From Telopea speciosissima (taxonomy: Eukaryota; Streptophyta; Magnoliopsida; Proteales; Proteaceae), in assembly GCF_018873765.1 (NCBI RefSeq), contig NC_057924.1, positions 18,657,542-18,721,541 on the forward strand: a stretch of 64,000 nt of DNA, given 5' to 3'. Below, piece after piece: positions 1 through 12,683 of this stretch; position 1 is the first letter of the stretch, and the number at the start of each line of letters is the position of its first letter. Below the pieces are notes generated by a model. The model did not search any database, was not told the origin of the DNA, and worked only from the letters and a program-made list of their open reading frames with translations. The translations under genes and the position numbers were made by a program.

Positions 1-2256
1 TCAAGGGAGCTGTTTTTGATTTCTTCAAATCCTCTAGGGGACTTAGACATGGGTGCCCTCTTAGCCCATACCTGTTTATTCTCACAATTTTCGAGGTTAT
101 TGCAAATCTATAGGGATCTAAAATTTTTTAAGGGAATTAAGATTTCTAGAACTACACCGGAAATCACCCATCTCCTCTTTGTTGACGATACTCTGCTCTT
201 CTGCCGTGCAACTCTGGAGGATGTTAATACACTTAAGACTATCCTCAATCTTTTTGAATCTTTATCTGAACAACAGCTCAACCTGTCAAAAAACAGCATT
301 TATTTCAGTAGGAATACACCAATCTCACTTCAAAATGAAATCCGGAACAGCACAAAAGTATCCGATATGGGGGCAGATTCTAAGTACCTGGGCACTCCAC
401 TCTTCCCAAATATATATCCAAAAACACCTATCTTACACCCTTAATAAACCGAGTTAGGTCAAGACTGGCTGGTTGGAAATGCAACTTCCTCTCACAAGCT
501 GGTAGAATCATCCTGATTAAATTAGTGCTCCACTCAATTCCAACTTATCAAATGTCCTGTTTTCTGTTTCCAAAATTAATTTGCTCAAAACTTGATTTTA
601 TTAGCTTGTCATTTTGGAACGGCCACCATTCAAACAACAAGGGGTTCTCTCCTGTTTCTTGGAGTGCCATTTGTAGGCCGAAAAAGATGGGTGGACTGGG
701 TCTACAGTCCCATTGGAACCATAACAGAGCCTTAATCCCTTAAGCTAACCTGGAGGTTGGTTTCCAAACTTGATTCCCTGTGGACAAAGATACTTAAATG
801 TAAATACATCCCAACATCATCCATTCTAAATCCACAATCTAGGCTTTCCTCGGGATCCTGGACTTGGAACAGTATTTGGGCTGTTCTCCCTACTTTCAGA
901 CAAATGGTCAAATGGCGTATTGGGGATGGATCTAAGGTTAACATCTGGTTTGACCCTTGGATTCCTACACCCTTGTTCATTACTTTAAACCAATCTTCAC
1001 AGCCTAATCCCATGTACCAATATGTTCATGAATTCATCACCAACAGGTCTTGGAATACATCTTTGATCACATCCATGTTCCCACAACCCATCAGTAATCA
1101 TATTCTATCCATACCTCTCTCCCTCCACCACCATGAGAATAAACTTTTCTCACCAATATCCAAATCTGGTTTGTTGACCACAAACACTATTGCTGCTTTT
1201 CTCTCAACTGATTCCAGTCATAGCAACCATCCAGGTTCTATTTGGTCAAAAATTTGAAACTTATAGTTCACCCAAAATTCAAACTCTTCCTCTGGAAAGT
1301 CTTTCACAATGGTCTTACTATTAAATCTAAACTACCCTGGTTGGATCGGAGTGTAGACCTGTGCCCTTTTTGTACGGAGGAATCTGAAACTTCATGGCAT
1401 TTATTTTTCTGTTGTAAACTCTCAAAAAGAATTTGGGCAGTAAGACCTTTGGGTATTAGATCTGAAAATTTAAAGGGCAGTACCATTGTCGAAGCATTTT
1501 CCAATCTGTTAGCACACCCCAATTGTAGCAAATCTGATGGGAACCGGGTACTAAGTATTGCAAGCATTACCCTATATTTCATCTGGCATCACAAGAACAA
1601 GGTGGTGTTTCAACATCAACCCATCAACCCATCCATCGTCATGGATCTTATTAATAAATGGGTGGGGGAGTCAAATTTAGTTCCAAGCTCTTCAGATGAT
1701 TGCCTTCAATCACCAATAACCATAGCCTTGGAACAATTTATTGAGTCTTTTCCTATACCCTCTTATCTTAACCTGGGAACCGCGGACACATGTCTAATCA
1801 TCTCAGATGGAAGTTATCACACATCTTCACATTAAGGAGAGTTGGGCTATCTAATTATCCACAAACATGATCTCTATGTCTCTTCTATGAATTATGGATT
1901 TATAGGGTCAACACAGGAAACCAAACTCGGAGGACTCAAAGAAGGAATCGAAAAGGCACTTTCATTGGAATGCAGACAACTAATTGTTTGGACAGATTCG
2001 CAGGAATTTAAGAATTGGCTGACATCCCCAGAAGAATTCACATGGCCTAGAGAGCTCTTTAGTTGGTTATTTGATATCAACTTTTTTCTTATTTTATTTG
2101 AGTCTGTAAGTATTTTTAAACAACCTAGACTTTACCCCAACCAATGGACAACTTGGCAAAATATGCAAGAATCAACCACACTAAGTCAGTATGTATGGAA
2201 ACTAATGTACTATTATGTTCCAATCCTAATAGTAAGTCTTTTTCCACCAAAAAAAT
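1..2256 (+). mobile_element. Decayed LINE (non-LTR retrotransposon), 3' part: RT, zf-RVT, RNase H
   Basis: Pieces of a plant L1-type ORF2 read on the plus strand in changing frames. Reverse transcriptase comes first: a degenerate 'RG(L)R.G.PLSPYLF' block at about 40-85 and the catalytic block LLFVDDTLLF near 172-205. The thumb/connection follows at 495-620 (AGRIILIK, then IPTYQMSCF), then the linker with WRIGDGSKVNIWFDPWIP near 910-965. A zf-RVT domain lies at about 1270-1440 (FLWKVFHNGL, CPFC, HLFFCCKLSKRIW). An RNase H-like domain lies at about 1790-2100, with acidic positions DGS, ETK and WTDSQEF. Several frameshifts and stops show it is dead. The 5' end lies outside the window. The 3' end runs into a short A-rich stretch before an (AT)n tract. 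Confidence 0.9.
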
Positions 2257-2278
2257 TATATATATATATATATATATT
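2257..2278. repeat. (AT)n microsatellite
   Basis: About eleven AT units directly after the A-rich 3' end of the LINE and directly before the first copy of the 410-bp tandem repeat. Confidence 0.8.
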
Positions 2279-3760
2279 CGAATTGGAGCCAAAACTATTA
2301 TCCAAAAAGATAAGCATGGTCAACACCCACACCTTGCCTCGGTTTGGCTTGGACCAGCTCGGGTTACGATTTAAAAAGTCCCCCAGACCCAACTTAACAC
2401 ATGAGAGGAGGGAGACTTCCCGACCTCTAAAACCCTATGTCCCTTAAATTTGAATTTATAGACAAAGACTGTAACCGTATAGGTGTATCTGTACGTCTAC
2501 ACACACCTGTACGTGTACAAAAAGATAAGCATAGTCCACACCCACACCTGGCCTCGGTTTGGCCCGGCCCAGCTCGACTTGCGATTTAAAAAGTGCCCTA
2601 GACCCAACTTAACACATAAGAGGAGGGAGACTTCCCAGCCTCTAAAATCCTATGTCCTTTAAATTTGAATTTATAGACAAAGACTGTAACTGTATAGGTG
2701 TATCTGTACGTCTACACACACATATATGTGTACAGGTTTATCTACTGCTATTGGGTGTTGACTATACATATAGGTATATCCCTGTATATATGGGTATATT
2801 ACACTATACGAATATGTATGTGTAAAGTGCGTATATGTATATGAAATAAATACTTACCTTATATTAATCCAATGAATTTGGTTTTGGAACCAAATTTGAA
2901 TTAAAAAATATTCAATATATTCGAATTGGAGTCAAAACTATAATCCAAAAAGATAAGCATAGTCCACACCCACACCCGGCCTCGGTTTGGCCCGGCCCAG
3001 CTTGGCTTGCAATTTAAAAAGTGCCCCAGACCCAACTTAACACATGAGAGGAGGGAGACTTCCCGGCCTCTAAAATCCTATGTCCCTTAAATTTGAATTT
3101 GTAGACAAAGATTGTAACCATATAGGTGTATCTGTATGTCTACACACACCTGTATGTGTACAAGTTTATCTACTGCTACTAGGTGTTGACTGTATGTATA
3201 GGTATATCCCTATATATATGGGTATATTACACTATACGAGTATGTATGTATAAAGTGTGTATATGTATATGAAATAAATATTTTACCTTATATTAATCCA
3301 ATGAATTTGGTTTTGGAGCCAAATTTAAATAAAAAAATGTTCAATATATTCGAATTGGAGCCAACACTATTATCCAAAAAGATAAGCATAGTCCACACCC
3401 ATACCCATGGTTTGAGGTATTGGATTGGATCGGCCGATTTTGGCCGGATTGGATCGGCCATTTTGGCCGTATCAGATCAGTATCGACCAAAACCAATCCC
3501 GATACCGATCCGATCCAGCTGTACGGATAGGGGTAAAAATGTAAAAAAAAAAACTTTTTTTAATAAGAAAACGGACAAAAGTGTCATATTTGCCCGAGTT
3601 TGGGTGATCCCGATTTGATCCACGCCCACACTTGACCTCGATGTGGCTTGACCGAGCTCGGCTTGCAGTTTAAGAAGTACCCCAAACCCAACTCAAGAGA
3701 GGAGGGAGACTTCCCGGCCTCTAAAACCCTATGTTCCTTAAAGATCAATTCCTACATATA
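2265..3760. repeat. Tandem array of ~410-bp noncoding repeat, four copies, first and last incomplete
   Basis: Four copies begin with or contain the block 'CCAAAAAGATAAGCATRGTC', at about 2300, 2518, 2946 and 3376. Each continues through 'CTCGGTTTGG', 'GAGGAGGGAGACTTCCC' and 'CCTATGTCC'. Copies two and three are full (~410 bp) and share the downstream TATA-rich part ending in 'ATATTCGAATTGGAGYC'. Copy one jumps early into copy two. Copy four is split by an insertion at about 3402-3619. No coding capacity is visible. It could be a satellite-like array or the tandem tail of an unrecognised element. Confidence 0.8.
3402..3619. mobile_element. Small insertion with ~9-bp target duplication in copy four of the tandem repeat
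   Basis: The repeat unit should read 'GTCCACACCCACACC'. Here it stops after CCACACCCA and about 220 bp of foreign sequence follows, rich in GGATCGGCC and GATACCGATCC motifs with an A-run. It then resumes at CCACGCCCA. The repeated 9-mer (one mismatch) looks like a target duplication; 9 bp is typical of Mutator-like elements. Its left end (CATGGTTTGAGGTATTGG) resembles the CATGGTT ends of the MITEs at 10252 and 14122. Class is uncertain. Confidence 0.55.
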
Positions 3761-4780
3761 TACCCCCATCAAACTTTCTCAAGTTTTCAATGTGGGACTA
3801 TTCAAAAAGTAGCACAAGAGAACCAAAGACACGAAATAAGTGAGCACAAGGGGGAGAAGATGTTTTGAAACTTTAAAACACCAACATATTATGCCCCAAA
3901 ACAGTCTTTTCCTGAACACATAAGTTTTGTTTTTTTTTGTTTTTTGTCTGGTTCATAAGTGAAATCATTAAACCAAAACCCAAATTATATTATCGCAAAA
4001 GAATACTCATTTTCTTAGAATAAGTCATGTTGTTTGGTTTAAGCCCCATTCATAGGAGTGGCAATGTTTGCAACCTCCAAAGAGAGGTTTACCTTCAATC
4101 TTCAACCTATACATAGAAAGGTAGCTCATAACATTACAAGAAGAGGCAGTTAGCTAGAAGAGAGAAGGGACACAAAAAGAAAGTTGATGAGTTTTTATTT
4201 ATTTATTTATTTTATTTATTTTTTATGCATTCAAAGCTCTTTCCATTTCGTGAGCTGCTAAGCAATGGATCCAAATAAATACTTCAAATGTTCTTGCATC
4301 CTTCCCATTTACAAAGGGTACCTAAGCCTAGTGTAATATACCTTAGCTAATATAATTTTGAATACCTTTTTAAAAGATAAAACTTAATAATTTATATTAA
4401 AGTGATTTAGTTGGCTGAAAATGAAGAATAGATTTGCGCATAAACCACTAGTGGTAATTCAAAATCCTAACAAAACATGGTGAAATAAACAGAGGAAAAA
4501 GCCTCTCTGAGCAAGTGGCGTAGGCTATGCTAGCACTCACTATCTCTATCTCTTTCCTCTCTGCCTTCTATTGGCAAACCATGTTCTACTCTCCCCATTC
4601 GCTGGTTGGCTTCACCTCATCGGTTCAGAGAACCCTCTCCCATAAACAAATTAGACAACAATTAGAACAATATTGAGGATTACTAACAATTGCAAGAAAA
4701 TAACTTAGATTATAACCATAAAAGCTAGGATATAAATGTATATCTACATTTCCACATATTGAATGTTTCCTCAGTGAAAC
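3761..4780. other. Intergenic stretch, no gene seen
   Basis: AT-rich sequence between the tandem repeats and the 3' end of HGO, including a T/A-rich run (TTTA repeats) near 4190-4225. No coding similarity, RNA gene or clear element ends were found. Confidence 0.6.
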
Positions 4781-4781
4781 T

Positions 4782-4793
4782 TTTATTTTTATT
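4782..4793 (-). terminator. Putative HGO polyadenylation signal (two overlapping AATAAA)
   Basis: On the minus strand, 50-61 nt past the HGO stop codon, the sequence reads AATAAAAATAAA: two AATAAA hexamers. Plant poly(A) signals are loose, so this is a plausible but unproven site. Confidence 0.4.
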
Positions 4794-4842
4794 GGATTCT
4801 GTACAAGTTGTTATTTTAGCAGAGCCAGTGCTATTAAAAAGC

Positions 4843-7800
4843 TCATTTGCATCCCAAATCAACAACATCCTCCATTTTCTGTGCCAGTTTCTCCACTACA
4901 TTTCCATTTCTCTTGCCATAATTTCCATTTAGCATTTCTCTACTCATATGGTTTGATTCTTCCAATGAGAAGTGTGATTTCAAACCTATCCAACACTGGT
5001 AGTAGTTGTGATCTATGTGGGGAGATTCAAGAGCCCATGGGCACACACGAGCAATGAGGCATGATTCAAACATAAATGCCATGGTATCAGTTATTCGGAA
5101 AGGTTTAGCGTCGTTTCCACGTGCCACTGTTGCCTGATATGTTAAACAGGAAAAGAATTTAAAATAAAATAGCAGAAGAAAAGCAGAATATCTATTAACA
5201 TGTCAACCTAATTTTAGACAAGTTTTATACCTCAAATGTGTTGGTATCAGGCCCATGAGGGCTCATGCAATTATGAAGGCTTGCACCTCCTGGAAGAAAC
5301 CCATCAGCTTTTGCCTACAACCATGTCAATAAGGTTATGTATCTCAGAAATGTGCCAATTTCATGTGAAAATAATTTCTACTTTGCTCATTTAAACACAA
5401 ATTTATATATGCAGATGAGCAAGTATGTTATGGCTCATCAAACAAAATCAATTCCATCATCAGATAGAGTGGGATTAATCATTTGATGGTTACATAAAGA
5501 TTATCTAACAAGAGTAATTAACCTGATTACTGTCTGCACCCCAAGTGACAGGGACCCCATTGCTGCTACTCAAGCCTGATTCACTCGTTTATGTTTTAGA
5601 AGTTAAATATCTTTCACTCTTCATGCCCCACCCTCAAATAGACAACATAATAATTATATTGAAACCTATAAACAGATAAAATCAAACATAAGTTGTGAGC
5701 TAATAGATAATTACCTCATAACTGCCAAAAATTAGACCCATAAATTCACTCATACAATTGCGGTGGAAATATGGAGGTCTGAATGTATGCTCCGCAACCA
5801 ACCATCGTGGAGGGAAAATGACAAAATCAAGAATCGCAACACCAGGCTTGTCAGATGGTGCTGTCAATACTGTAACAAAGAGAATTCAAATTGAGTACAA
5901 GAACCACAACCACAATTCAACTGTTCCAATTTAAGAAGACAACATATGTGAAGGATTGCAAGATTTAGATACCAGTATTTATTGATGGATCACCATGATC
6001 AAACAATACAGTATTGAATGGACAAAACTTACTTAGATCATACTGCAAGTAGACAAGTGTCCATGTTAGATCACCAAGAGGTGCATATACAAAAAGATAT
6101 TGAAAAGTAATTTTAGAATGTCAATACTAAAAATAGAGTTACTTCATTAGGAGAAGTTTGTCTTTTTCATTGACTATGTGTGGAGGAGACACCATGAGAA
6201 GTTTGTCTATCTATCCCAATTGTGGCATGGAGGAAAAAAATCAGCACCCACCTTATAAGGTACATAATTACCCTGCCAAGCAACAACATTGAAAGGAGAA
6301 AAATCTTGTTTTGCAGTAAAGAGTTCACCACCAAACTTTTGTACAACGATGTATCCCGGACAAATCTTATCTTCAAACCAAGCAGTAGGGGCAAGAAAAT
6401 CCCTTGAGGCAGCAAGGCCATTAGCACCTACAACAGCAAAAGCGAACAATTTTATAACTATATTAAATGATTGGAGACATCACCTTCTTTTACAAAACTT
6501 GATAAACAGAACAATGTTTTATCGTGGTTTGCTAAAAAATTGAACAATAAATTCAGTACCTATCGGGCCAAGATCAGGTATCTGAAAATGGGTACCAAAA
6601 ACTTCTGCGACATAACCACGTGATGGACCATCTAGCAAGTCAACAGAAAATCGGAATCCCTGAGGTAAAACAACTATTTCACCAGGGGAAACTTGCAATC
6701 TTCCACACTCAGTTTTGATCCACAACCCTGTGAAACAGAGACAGATATAAGGATAATACAGATCTTAAAGTAACATATCCTGTAGCACATCATGAACATA
6801 CACTTCAAATCATAAAACAATTTTGAGCTAAGTTCGGATTGTTAGTAAGCTCTACAATATGTGGCAGTAGTAGTGATATATTACAACAAAGTAACTCATA
6901 GTACATATTCCTCTTTTAAGCTTTTCAAAACTGGAAGTTTGTCTAAAGGGCCTCATTTGAAACCCGAGACCACCCAGTTCATGTCAAAATTGAAAGTTTC
7001 TATCTACATTGTCTTGATTTTTACAATAGGAAATTGAATTCATTATCATTTTTTAAGTATTTAAATAATTTATTTATACCAATCCATGTCTTCATCATGA
7101 TTGAAGGCCATATTGATGCTTGAATTCTGAAGCATCAACTTTTCAATATTTAGATGGGATACACGATTATTAAAACTTAAGACTAGACTTCAGATACTCA
7201 TGATATTAATTGAATCACAGGCTCGATTGAGTTTTTTTTTTATGTTATTATCAACAAATTTCAGAGTTAAGTTAGAAGTGATTCAGATGTTAGACATATA
7301 TATCAGTAATTAGTAGGTAGATTTACAGTGATCTTCTTACGATTAACAAGTTTTCATTGAAATGGTCAGGCATCATTATTATAAAAATGCAATGTTATTC
7401 TTATTTTATTACTATCTTTTTTTTTTTTATCAGCAGTAAAATATAATGTTAATTTGAACTGTATTACAGAACAATAAAGTCCAAGAAACCGAAGTTTCTG
7501 TAAATTATAGAGAAGTATCATGAATCCCAAGTTGACTCCAATAACAGGAGAGTCAATTCCACTCCTAGGCCTTCCATTTGGCCAAACTCTTAGTCAGGGA
7601 AGTTATGCCCTTTGCTTTTGCATGAAATTCAAGAAGTATGCAAGCAAGGCTTCAGTATGGCATAATACACAAGACATTTTATGGATGGAAATGCATGCAA
7701 TATTCAAGCCGTGGAAGACCATCTGAAGCTGAAATAGTAAATCATGCACAAACCAATATACAAAAGACTACTGAGATCCACATACTCCCTTCTTGGGGCA

Positions 7801-9930
7801 CTATCAAGAAGTCACCGTCGGCATTGCAAAAGGCACAATTCTCCATTGATTTGTTGGCAGTGTACCTAAATACAAAAAGAGGAGTAAGTTGTACCTCTGA
7901 ACATAGATTTGAGAAAATATAAATATCAACAATCTCTAGTTGAGCATGCTAATGCTTTATCATATAATGATCTCATTTTAACTGAATTTATTCATGAGGA
8001 GGACCAAAAAACTTGAGTCGCTGGAATAGAATTAGAGCATATGATACGATCATCAAATGTTTCTCTATTGCTGACAAGAGCAGAAACTGCTACTTCCTAT
8101 TTCCTTGGTTGAAAAGAAAACCCATGAAATCAAAGAACCTATGGTATGACCATCAAATGTTTCTCTATAGCTGACAAGAGCAGAAACTGCTACTTCCTAT
8201 TTTCTTGGATGAAAAGAAAACCATGCAATCAAAAAACCTATGTCGTGTATGTTAGCATCTTTTGCCCAAGAATTTATACCCAAAAAAAAAAAAAAACCAA
8301 AAATGTTCAGTCTAAGAAGGATTAGATCACATACCAAAGAGAACTCTGTCCCACCCTAATTCCTAATTACCACCACTCATACCCATAAAATCTTTACTGC
8401 ATTTCACCCCAAGGGAAGCCCAATACAGCACCAATTACAAGAGAAGCCCCATGAAATATGATATGGCAAAGAGTAAGGGATGTTGCTAAGGGTGGGGGAC
8501 AAAAATTAGGAGGAAGGTGAGGAAGGAAGTAGGAAATGAACGGAGAGTTGTAGATAGTGAAGAAAAGCAGGAACATCACACAAATAAAAGAAAATTTGGA
8601 TTTGAAGTTTCGAATGCATGGTTGTCCCTCCCCCCTTCCCTTTTGGGTCAAGAAAAAATAATGTTCTTGAAGCACCAGGCTTTCTGAAGCAGGACAAGGA
8701 AAGCCACATGTTGATTGAAATGCAACTGTTTCATAGACCGGTTGATGCAACAGTCATCAGGGTCGGATCAGTCAGATTATCGACTGAAAGTGCCTAATGA
8801 TCCATTGTTTTTTACAAACAAATATTTAAGTTTGTGTCTTTGGAACCGGCCGACTGCTTGGCCTGGACTAGTCTAAAAGTTTCATCATTTTTTTACATAT
8901 GCAGAGCAAAAGTTCATACCAAATGTGAAGCTTGAAAGCTAGAACCTCAATCAGAACCATGGTACTAATAAGGTATATACAAATTATGGACCAAGGAAGA
9001 AATAATACTTACATGTGAATAGCAAATCCATGTCGAAGGAATGAACTACCAGCCCCAGACATCGTGTACAATCCATCAATAAAATCAGTGGGTGAATCAG
9101 GAATTTGTGGAGGCTTCCACCGCAGTTGGGTAGGATTGGTGGAGCTGTTAGACTGGTTAAACTCACTCACAAGCTTCTTGTGGCTTGGAATGAGAGGTTT
9201 AAATGGTTCATGTGTAACTGATGGCTTGATCCGATAAAACCAACTGAAAAAGCAAAACCAAGAAAAATTCTCAGGACATCAATTACAACAATAAGAGTAC
9301 TAATTCATCAAAATAACAGTAGCAATAGTAACATTAGAATAAGAAAACCAAGGTTTTTCATTCTCTGAAGTAAAGATTTCATTTTGGCAGTAACTCAGAA
9401 ATTTTGTATCCATTAAAACAGAGTATTCCGACAACAATATATAAAATTAATTTCCAACTCGAAGAATCCACCAATTTATTATCTTTAAATTCCACAAAAA
9501 AGAAAAAGGATAAATGTTTTTTTGATTTTCTGTTCTTATACAAGAGAATTAAGACTGTACCAACAGATGACGATCCAAATCATACATATAACACCTAAAA
9601 CACATCGATCAGAACTTATGAAACTATTGCTTCTCAATTCAAAATTTCCATTTTTATTAAATATTCTGTTTATGTGATCAAGAATAATGAAAAAGGATAA
9701 GAAACTCAAAAAAAAGACCTTCTCTGATTGAGCTTGCGAGGAGAAGTGAAGGAGGTTCCTGAAAGTTGCTCGGCGTAGAGACCGTAAGGGCACACCAGAG
9801 GATTGTTCTGTCCTTGAGGTAAAGCTTCGGGGATCGCCTCCGATGAAAAATGATTGCCGAAGCCGGACAAGTATTCCAGCTCTGCCGGAAAATCTGTGAC
9901 GTTTCCGTGGCAGGTGAGTTTTTTCTCCAT
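4843..9930 (-). CDS. HGO: Homogentisate 1,2-dioxygenase, nine exons, apparently intact
   Basis: Opens the ring of homogentisate to maleylacetoacetate with O2 and Fe(II) in tyrosine breakdown; normally cytosolic. Exons by splice sites and protein continuity (minus strand): 9930-9719, 9243-9013, 7865-7786, 6727-6560, 6427-6252, 6042-5973, 5869-5715, 5314-5231, 5133-4843. They total 1467 nt, 488 residues plus stop; every junction is GT-AG and phase-consistent. The protein begins [10 protein letters not shown]; an upstream in-frame ATG at 9990 would add 20 residues but the shorter start fits the family better. Family signatures seen: [74 protein letters not shown]. The expected iron ligands are present: His348 and Glu354 in [15 protein letters not shown], His384 in MSPHGPD. 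The C-terminal tail after KSHFS is about 40 residues, a little longer than usual (plant enzymes ~460). Introns two and three are each over 1 kb. Confidence 0.96.
8041..8240. repeat. 100-bp tandem duplication inside HGO intron 2
   Basis: The 100-bp segment with 'CATCAAATGTTTCTCTAT' and 'GCAGAAACTGCTACTTCC' at 8041-8140 is repeated at 8141-8240 with a handful of differences. It lies within the second intron and should not affect coding. Confidence 0.85.
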
Positions 9931-10000
9931 CTCAGCTATGAACTGTGAATTACGGGTTGATAGGAAAACCATATCTAAAGTTAGAAACAATCAGAGACCA

Positions 10001-10040
10001 GGAAATTATAGAGTGGGAGTGAGAGAGATTGACACGTGGA
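10001..10040 (-). promoter_or_regulatory. Possible HGO core promoter: TATA-like box and G-box
   Basis: Read on the minus strand upstream of the HGO start, CTATAATTT lies at about 10005-10012, 75 nt before the ATG. A CACGTG G-box (as CCACGTGTC) lies at 10033-10038. Spacing is plausible for a short 5' UTR. This rests on motifs only. Confidence 0.3.
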
Positions 10041-10251
10041 TCCTTGTTTGGATTTTACGTGGTCTCCTCGTGAGTTGTTTCCCTCAGTTGCGAATTTAGC
10101 TCGTCTCTAGGGAGGCGTGCCTGCAAGGGACATCCATGGTTGAGCTGTGCCGTACACATCTCGATGCACGCCTAGGTATGTATGTGGTACAGCCCAATTC
10201 GGATCAGAATTTTCTTCTTATTTTTTGGTCATGAGTGGGGGCTACGGTTTT

Positions 10252-10479
10252 AGTGCACGGTATTGGAACGGGTATCTGTGACCCGCAAAACCGATATGAT
10301 ACCAATATGGTATCAACCTGGATCGGTTATATCGAACAAAAATACCTCTGAATTTCTTTAAAAAAAAGAGTTTTCTAACCATTTTACCCCTTCCTACCAA
10401 TATGGTATTGACAAGGTATCAATATCGGTGACTAGCAAAATCGATACGTATCGTCCATATATCGATACTTAGAACCATG
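10252..10479. mobile_element. MITE, CATGGTTYTA-type terminal inverted repeats
   Basis: About 228 bp. The left end is CTACGGTTTTAGTGCACGG. The right end, reverse-complemented, is CATGGTTCTAAGTATCG. The interior is full of GATACCAATATGG and ATCGGT motifs plus 'TACCTCTGAATTTCTTT'. The flanks GTGGGGGC and GTGGAGAC suggest an 8-bp target duplication with two changes, as in hAT-derived MITEs. A second, split copy of the same family is at 14122-19921. Confidence 0.7.
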
Positions 10480-10489
10480 GTGGAGACCC

Positions 10490-11560
10490 TTCAATCTCCA
10501 TTTTCTCTACTCTGATGGTATGGGTTTGGTGCGACATTTTTAGCATTTTAGATTGCAAGTAGACACTTTCTTTCGTTTCAGATTTACCAAAAAGTGTCAA
10601 AATGGAATCGAAACCGAATTTTGGAATCGAAACTATCGTTTAAGATGAATCGAATGAATCGCAAAAAAAAAGGATCAAGTTTTGATTTTATAGATTCTAT
10701 TTTTTGTTCGATTCTGGTTTTTAATACAGTTTTTTTTTTAATAGAAACCGTATTAAAAATTGTTTTACAATTGATGTTATTGTAATAGGGAATGTGATGT
10801 CGTGGACACAATGAAGAATACAAAAAAAGGCATAGTTTATTTATTTATTTTCTTGAATATTATTTAAAACAAAAAAGGCTTAGTTTATTTTATTCCTTAC
10901 TACTTAACATTTTGTTCTACATTTCTCTAATTTTTACATATATTTAATCTCTTTCCATAGTTACCATAATCATTCATAGTTTATTCCATTCTATATTTTA
11001 ATCCATATCCATAACTATCATCATCACTGGTGTTACGGTGGATTACGTCTTTATGTAGTAACGTGAGTATATAAAACCCCCTAAGACTAATCATCTCTGT
11101 CACTTTCTGAGTCACTTCGTCTTTTTTCTCACTCACTCCAACATCCAGTCCCCAATACGATAGAGCGTAGATGCCAGACGGTTAGATGGCAGGAGTCTCT
11201 TCTCCAGTCTCTTCCTCTCCCACATAAAAAGTACATGGAAAATAGAATTAAAGAGTAAAAAGGTGAAACCGGATGTGAACCGGTATTACAAACTGCAAAC
11301 AAATCGGATAACGAAAACTGAATAAAAATCGGTAAAATCGCACCGCATATAAAACGATTATAATTTTGACATATTCTTATCCAGCGCGGTTTTGATTTTT
11401 ACCTTGCAAAATATGTACCGAACTGGAATCGGACCATATAACTAAAACCACACCGTTTGACACCCCTAGTTTTACCCTCATTAGAAAAAAAGAAAAACTT
11501 TGATTTTCTAGATGAGTTTTCCTTTATTAGGAGCATGAACTATAGGAGAGTCTCAATCCT
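10490..11560. other. Noncoding, probably transposon-derived AT-rich stretch
   Basis: Contains two blocks rich in 'AATCGAAACCG'-like and 'AAAATCGGTAAAATCGCACC'-like sequence (10595-10760 and 11255-11465), the second closing with CACACCGTTTGACACCCCTAG. Between them is a TATA-like TATATAAAACCCC at about 11070. The two blocks may be the ends of one decayed element, but I could not find convincing terminal repeats or a target duplication. No gene seen. Confidence 0.45.
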
Positions 11561-11672
11561 CTTCAGTGTGCTAGTGAGTGCAATGCGCATCGAATGACTG
11601 GAGTTGTCTAACATGTCCCCCAAGGACAGCTCCAGCCATCCGATGCGCATTGCACTCATTGACGTGTTGAAG
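11561..11672. repeat. Inverted repeat (hairpin), ~48-bp arms
   Basis: Left arm 11561-11608 and right arm 11625-11672 are near-perfect reverse complements. The core TGAGTGCAATGCGCATCG is identical, with about eight differences overall and a 16-nt loop. No convincing target duplication was found, so it may be a foldback MITE core or a chance-preserved palindrome. Confidence 0.75.
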
Positions 11673-12683
11673 CAGATTTTTTCGTACTATAAGCGTACCA
11701 TCAAATTTTATTTTTTTTTCTTTTGGTGAAATAGGTGTACCGGGCACGACTGTTTCATCGGATCACTTCTTTGTGCTCTATAAACTACAAGGGAAAAAGA
11801 ACTCTATCCTGGAGGAGTATGGCACCAACACTTCCATGAGTCTCTCTCTCTGCTTCTTCAATGAAAAGATATCGCTGTCCCTTTCTTTGAGAAGGAAAAA
11901 AATAGATGCATGAGAGTGTTGGTATAGATCACATTAAACGACTCCAAAAATACAAATAATTTGGAGAAATTGGTAATTTGAAATACGTGGGAGGGTATAC
12001 GATAATATTTTATCTTAAAAAATATAGGATGATATAAAATGCCATCCTCATCAACAGTTCAACATCACATCATCCTACACAGAAAGCGCCTGCCAAAGGA
12101 TAAGGGGTGGGTGGACATTTTGGTATTTGGAGTCATCTATAATTCCTTACTTTAATTGGGGAAAGGATTAAAACGAGGATCGGGATCGCTCCTTGGATTG
12201 CGTGTATATATATATATATATATTAATTTATAAAAATTCCCTTTTAAATTTGTTCTTGTCTATATTCTTCCCATCTATCCACGTGCGTTCAAAACCACTT
12301 GCGTCATCATATTATGTCATCCAAGATATGGACAATCCATGACTGATGACTCCATCTAAATGAGAGAAGGTATGACTGCATGGCTCCTGTGCCACCGTTT
12401 TTGGGGATGGGGTATCAACTGTCAATAGGGAAGTAAATAGATAATCGAAAATTCGAATCCGATCCGTATCTGTATTCGTTTAGAGATATGCAGAAAAAAA
12501 ATCCATCAAAAAATAAAAAATCTGAATATTTAATAATAAAAAATTAAGTAAACAATGATCTTGAGAGTTTTTGAAGATTCAACAGGTTATAGAATATGAG
12601 AAAACGAGGATCATGATCTAAGAGATATGGCTTGAGAGTAAATTGTATCCACTAAGGAGAGAAAGGTCCGGATTATACAAGAC
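11673..12683. other. Intergenic stretch with an (AT)n tract and element fragments
   Basis: Contains an (AT)n run at about 12206-12225. At about 12425-12490 there is a fragment (AAATTCGAATCCGATCCGTATC) of the same kind as the TIR element just downstream. No gene seen. Confidence 0.5.

Noticed and set aside
5521..5590. Possible extra HGO exon
   Set aside because: Neighbouring exons 7 and 8 join in phase and match the family without it.
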